NCBI GenBank assembly: GCA_037176725.1
Contig: JAZBRS010000049.1
Span: 38,494,001-38,558,000 of the forward strand
DNA length: 64,000 bases
Reading direction: 5' to 3'
Source: Posidonia oceanica
Taxonomy: Eukaryota; Streptophyta; Magnoliopsida; Alismatales; Posidoniaceae
A program made the translations under genes and the position numbers. Positions 59,201-64,000 of this stretch are shown here, one piece after another. Each line of letters opens with the position of its first letter. The first letter of the stretch is position 1. The notes beneath the pieces were generated by a model. The model did not search any database, was not told the DNA's origin, and saw nothing but the letters and a program-made list of their open reading frames with translations.

Positions 59201-62200
59201 TATAGGATGTTGAAAACTGTTGGCAAGGATTATGGTAGCAATATAAACAACCAACTACATCCTAAGATTGGTTCTGTGCATGATGAATAAAGTTGTGTCT
59301 GCGTGTGAACCATGAAAGTAGCATGATCGTAAGAATGTACTAAGATCATTTGTAGGATGGGACTGCCAAAATTCGTCACGGAAAACTTGTGACCAAGCAC
59401 CTTAAATCCTTAATAGTTAGTAAGATCATTCATAGGATGTCAAAAGCTGTCAGTAAGGATTATGGTAGCAATATCAACAAGCAGCTACATCCTAAAATTG
59501 GTTCTCTGCATGATGAATAAAGTTGAGTCCGTGTGTCAACCATGAAAGTAAGAAGGTACTAATTTATTAAAACCAAGCATGTAAGGGTTTGTTTCAGAGA
59601 ACTGACATAACCCAATTTACAGAATTCAGAAAACTTAGTGATTGTTTCATGTAGATTTCCTTATCAAGACCTCCACATAAGAATTCATTCTTTGACACAT
59701 TCATTTGTACGTATCACATGTTTTAATAAAACCAAGCATATAAGGGTTTGCTTCAGAGAACTGACATAACCCAATTTACAGAATCCAGAAAACTTAGTGA
59801 TTGTTTCATGTAGACTTCTTTATCAAGATCTCCACAAAAGAATTCATTCTTCAATACATTCATTTGTACCTATCGCATGTTGTGCTTTTGTGGGAGGAAC
59901 CAAACCCTTGTACCATTGGTGATTAATGCACGAAACTCCATGGACATGGCTTCACATAATTTGGGGGCTGGTGCCTTGATTTTTATAGGTCAATTTTCTG
60001 AGATTAGGAGTGATAGTGAATGCAAGAGTACTTCCTTTTGCTCTGAAACTTTTGTGGAGAAAAAAAATCCCATTCTTTTATCTGTTAATTATGTGATGAC
60101 CGGGAACCTCAGAAATCAACAGTTTGCTCCTCAGTCATGATTGTATGAGAAGGTTGTTCACGATCTAGTGATGACGCCAATTCCTGTGATCCAGGTTGTT
60201 GCTTCGTGGGTGAGGTGTCTTTGTTAGATTGGGCAGGAGCAACAACATCAGTTTGATATATGGTGCTAGTGGTTCTTGGAGATCGTAGTAGTTGGCTGAC
60301 TATGAGTACGTGGTGCTACATGTAGTTGAGGTCTTGCACAACACAATCTCTACAGTGTGCCACTTCATTGGTGATAGGAGATCAGGAGTGGAATGCCCAT
60401 GCATGGGAATGTGTAAAGGAAGAGAAGATAGAATAGTAGTAAGAGGTATTGATGGAGAGTGCAAAAGAAGCAAACTAGCAAAGGTAAGTGTATCCTCATA
60501 AGAAACATTGCCAAAGATATATGATAAAGTACTGGATGATGGTAATAATGATTACTGGATGGGTAGCCAAGAGCTACCCCTTATTATTAGTGTTAGTGTA
60601 CTAGTTCTGTGGTCAGCCAGAATGGAAGCATTCACTCAATAATGTATTGAAATTAAGGCATCAAAGCCCATTAATTGAATTGATTTTTTGGAGGATTCTT
60701 GTAATGCAAGGGATGATCAAAGCCATATTCGTACCATACCACATGCGATCTAGTAACCCAAAGGCACAAAAGAGAACAAAATTGAAAATTCAGACATATT
60801 ATAAAGTTGATGACACATAACACTGACATCCAAAAGCCTTTAAGAAAGGGTAATTAGGTGACAAGTTTAAGAGTACTTAACCAAGCTAATTTTAAAGAAT
60901 AACGATTTTGTGGGAAGATTAATACCATGTACAACAGATTCAAAGGTTGTACCCTAGAAGGACGATGGAACATGGGATTGAGGTACGAGGGAAAGCCCAA
61001 CATCAACTATATGTCAATGCTTTTGTTCTGTCCTCTGTTTTGTCGACGGTCTTAAACTATAAACAATGCCATGAATCTGAAGTTTAGCTCTAAAGCTTTC
61101 TGTGAAAATTTACATGCCTAGTGGGTGTAAGAATTTAACTTTATGACGACAAATATTTTCAACATGTTTGTGGAATTGAATGAAAATCAATAATGTACAA
61201 GGTCGTCCAGCCATTGGGTTAAACCAAGAAAATTTAGAATAATCATCCATGAAAAGTAACAGTAATAACAATAACCAAAATGTGAAGTTCATGGAGTATG
61301 CCTGCATAAGACTTAAAAAAAGAGGCAGGATGAAAATTTAAGTAACATACATTTCCTTAGATACAGGACAATAAAATACAAGAAGGAACATGAAGGACAT
61401 CTTCAGGAGAAGAAGATCGAGAGGAGGATGGAAGAATAGACAAACCAACGCTTATGATAGGCAAACCAGAACCGTCATCAATGGTCACATGCTTCATGCC
61501 ATTGTAGTCGGTGGGGGTATGAAGATTGGAAAACTCTGCAGTTATGTGGTGTGTGATTGTGGTATCAGGAAGCCAGTTATACACTGACAAAAGCAGTTTT
61601 TTGAGTGAATGTCGTTCCCTAATAGTTCCCACCAATAACTTGACAGTTAAGATGAGGACCTCTTAGATCGTTGGTGTGATTATTGACATGATTTTGCAAT
61701 TAGAACGTTGTATACCATGTACACCATCGCGTTGTTGCACGAAGAGACTGAACGTCTGATTTATTTGAAAATGTGGCCTATCGGTCTGTGTAGACTGCCC
61801 TCCACATCAATGTTGTTCTTGTGCAAGGTTGGCAGATGTATTGAATCTTTGAGACTCACATCTACCATGAAGAGGAGGTGAACTTGAGACAGCAACACAT
61901 CATGGAGTTCTTTTACGATGAGTGCAGAGCCGCTAAGCATGAGGACCCTGGTGGAAGAATGTGCGTATTCTGGATCTATGCTAAGCATAAGGACCCTGAT
62001 GGAAAAATGTGCATATTCAGGATCCAAGCTAGGACAAACTGCAAGTGGCATTGAATTGTACATGATGACCTGTGGCAATCAACTGATATGCTATGTTTTA
62101 GCAGCTTGAAGGTATTTAGTGATTGATCTGGATCCCTTGTCTAATGTCAGAAGGTGATCACCAGGAGTACTGTACTGCCCTTTGCTTTGCAACAAATATC

Positions 62201-64000
62201 TACCCCAGTAAATTCCAAAAAGCTTCAGTATTGAGTGTTCTGACAACGTGGATCAGAGCTGCATCTGAAAGGGTTTTAAGAAGCCATCCCAAATTGATCT
62301 TGAGTGATCAGTTCATTGGGACGATTGAAACTTTAGATATTTTCCATAGGTGAATGTTATCTCTAGCTTCTCTTACGTGGATCTCGCTGGAAAGTGGAAA
62401 CATTGGCTGAAAGTTTATTTGCTCTAGGAGGACTGGACTTCAGCATACCAAAATAAGAAGTTGTTGATGTTGAGTTGAAAGCTAAGCCTAGGAAAAGTTG
62501 CGTGAGGTATTACTGGAAATGAAAAAGAGGTGCTTGTAGACAGAGATATTGCTGGAAATGAAAATGTGGTGCTCATAGACGGAGCATCAGAAGAGAATGG
62601 TCCAAGGATTTCCTAATCTTGCTCTTCTGAGTTCTGATACAATGTCAGAATTAAGTTAAATTTGCCTCTGGAATTAAAGAGAGGAGAGAAGAATCAATGT
62701 CATGTAAAACTATTGTTACAAGAGATTACATCAATTTGAATTTAAATTTAAAACAGAGTTATCTATAAATAACCAATTTCATCGGGCAAGATTTTGGCAG
62801 CTTCAGGGTGAGCTGTTGCCTTCATTTTGGAACCTCAACTATCTTCATGGGTTGATTGTTGAAATACTAGTAATTTTTGCTGTTATTTTCCCAAATTTAA
62901 TGTTTGTTTTGGCCCAATCATGTCATGCATCTACAATAAGTACAATGGTGTCAACTGGTTGACAAAATTATGCTTTTGGTTCCCTGCCCCGCCCTGCACC
63001 CGCATTTTACTCCATTTAATAGAGAAAAAAAGATACTTATGAATCAGAAATATTCTTACTTCAATATAATACCAATTTCAAGATCCTTCACCCATCCCCA
63101 CGGATGCAGCAGCCTATGAGCACTAGCAATCTAGCATATCATGCTTTTAAAGGATAGGAAGGTCTAACACTCCATCTTCTCATTGTGAAAACAGTTAAAA
63201 CCTGGTTCAAAGACATTTATACAATATTGGATGTCTCAAACAATTCTAATACCTTTATAATTTTTTTAAAGAATACTTCATAGACTTGAGGTGGTCCAAT
63301 ATAATTCTGACGACCAACTGATGCATAGGAATGTGCCAGTCTGTTCTACATGTTACTTGGTACCTAAATTACTGGAGAACTTGAAAACATTTGCTGGAGT
63401 GAGATCAATGAAGCTGAGAAGGAGCACATATCCTAGATAGGATCAACATTCTGTAATAATAACATTGGTGATGGAGAGAGTAATCTTGTCTGTTCTGCAC
63501 TTCAGCTCCAGCTAATTCTAACTGAATATTAAATCACTTCTCCAACATCCTCAAAAATAAAGAAACTAATTTACCATAAATTACCACATTAATATTATTT
63601 GACATACTATTGGTGGTGGATCTTTATCATGTTAGTTTTTGCTTTAATTCATAGTGCATCTTATTTAGTCAAGACTTTTGGGTCATCATCAGGTATTTTC
63701 TTCTATGCCAACTTTGTTTTGTTGTTGTTATCCATGGAGCATAATATTCAAGTTGAAATGTCTGTTGTAACTATAAGTAAGACTATTTTTCTTTCCTGAC
63801 ATAATTTAACCTGGTATGCTGATATCCAATAGGGCCTGAAGTTGTACCTAGACTATACAGGATCTGGTGGTCGCAGAAGGCGTGCGGAGTCTGGTGGTGT
63901 GGAATTTGCTCAGAAAGATGCATGGGTATCTGCATACAGAACGGTTGCAGCTGGTGCTGCGCTTGTTGCTGGTTTTGGTTTCATGGCATACCTCAAGAAA
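53272..64000 (+). CDS. CBS-CBS-PB1 domain membrane-anchored protein (14 exons, 3' end outside window)
   Basis: Exons: 53272-53399, 54006-54174, 54268-54400, 54497-54667, 54866-54944, 55043-55156, 55274-55340, 55748-55853, 55994-56052, 57340-57452, 57593-57726, 57831-57916, 58001-58090, 63833-64000. All have GT/AG ends and join in one frame of 539 codons. Order: Ser/Arg-rich N-terminus (1-45), CBS1 (about 56-110, KRLRLSKALTIP...ILTAKDIATR), CBS2 (120-175), CBS3 (220-285, ILTSKDILMRV), CBS4 (290-340), a linker with MMQKFWDS, PB1 (about 413-490, with the acidic YEDEDHDKV...ASDDDL motif) and a C-terminal membrane helix (AAGAALVAGFGFMAYL). This is the plant CBSCBSPB family (At5g63490 and relatives). 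CBS pairs usually sense adenosine nucleotides; PB1 mediates pairing; cell role unproven. Only the last few residues are missing. Confidence 0.92.
56053..57339 (+). other. CBS-PB1 intron 9
   Basis: A 1.3 kb intron (GTAGGT...TTAAG). At about 56840-57100 it carries the GTGTC-GACAC repeat also found at 4300-4540. No coding sequence. Confidence 0.6.
58140..62880 (-). mobile_element. Decayed Ty1/copia retrotransposon inside CBS-PB1 intron 13
   Basis: LTR-like copies at about 58140-58390 and 62643-62870 share AATTTGCC, TTACA...CAATTTGAAT, TTATAAATA(G/A)CC and GATTGTTGAA in order. The right copy is followed inward by a minus-strand TTGTATCAGAAC, a worn initiator-tRNA-Met primer site (usual TGGTATCAGAGC), so the element runs on the minus strand. 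Order of decayed domains: protease (WLPDTTITHHIT, 61560), integrase (DDYSKFSWF, 61240), RT (LTNRPGSHLTQSRHVYDLL, 59120), RNase H (SYAFSEADQADYP, 58810): the copia order PR-IN-RT-RH. Many stops. A local duplication at about 59160-59860 doubles a piece. It accounts for most of the 5.7 kb intron. Confidence 0.85.
59200..59880. repeat. Direct duplications inside the copia relic
   Basis: GGATTATGGTAGCAATAT(A/C)AACAA...TGATGAATAAAGTTG occurs at 59228-59296 and 59457-59525; TAAGGGTTTG(T/C)TTCAGAGAACTGACATAACCC occurs at about 59583 and 59742, each followed by GTGATTGTTTCATGTAGA. These are two interleaved short duplications, about 229 and 159 bases apart. Confidence 0.75.
62881..63832 (+). other. Rest of CBS-PB1 intron 13
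   Basis: AT-rich intron sequence ending in a pyrimidine-poor acceptor CAATAG at 63832. Nothing coding recognised. Confidence 0.55.

Overview
The window is nuclear plant DNA, most likely from a monocot with long, transposon-filled introns. The species cannot be fixed from this sequence; a palm-like genome would fit. There are no rRNA genes, prokaryotic operons or CRISPR arrays. Most of the 64 kb is transposable elements and their relics, with a small set of real host genes between them.

Host genes: (1) a two-exon gamma carbonic anhydrase-like gene (GCAL, mitochondrial complex I) on the minus strand, 2223-11232, with an 8.2 kb intron; (2) a small uncharacterised gene at 13738-14094, minus; (3) exon 1 of a two-helix membrane protein gene at 34924-35320, plus; (4) three paralogous DUF3339 small membrane protein genes, all minus, at 36979-37179, 38005-38214 and 49566-49778; (5) a 14-exon gene with four CBS domains, a PB1 domain and a C-terminal membrane anchor, plus strand from 53272, running off the right edge. 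GCAL, DUF3339 and CBS-PB1 genes are, from memory, neighbours in Arabidopsis (around At5g63490-At5g63510), so the window looks like a monocot/dicot collinear block swollen by transposons.

Layout: 1-1769 is the 3' end and LTR of a Ty3/gypsy element. 2223-11980 is GCAL with an Au-type SINE, a Pack-MULE carrying a fragment of the GRV2/KAM2 (DnaJ, RME-8 type) gene, and a 2.2 kb tandem duplication of its promoter and first exon, one copy dead. 15133-18020 is a 2.9 kb solo LTR with a perfect GTTAG target duplication; inside it is a tandem array of hairpins built on TTGGACGCTG. 18787-19712 is a purine-rich minisatellite. 22283-26570 is a cluster of MITE, hAT, LTR and CACTA relics. 26840-28640 holds a decayed tRNA-Glu and an LRR pseudogene. 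30990-32180 has a hAT MITE and a tandem duplication that includes half of it. 32210-34485 is a 5'-truncated LINE. 39894-47286 is a 7.4 kb CACTA element without visible transposase that has captured exons and introns of an HD-Zip III gene and pieces of at least two other genes; it sits inside the DUF3339 cluster. 47311-47444 is a SINE with a clear target duplication. About 58.1-62.9 kb is a decayed Ty1/copia element inside the last intron of the CBS-PB1 gene.

Functionally, GCAL is a non-catalytic gamma-CA subunit of plant complex I. Its promoter has a run of TGGGCT (site II type) motifs as expected for respiratory genes, and similar single motifs lie just upstream of one DUF3339 gene. The main interest of the window is repeated DNA-level capture of host gene fragments by transposons, and duplication of a promoter plus exon.
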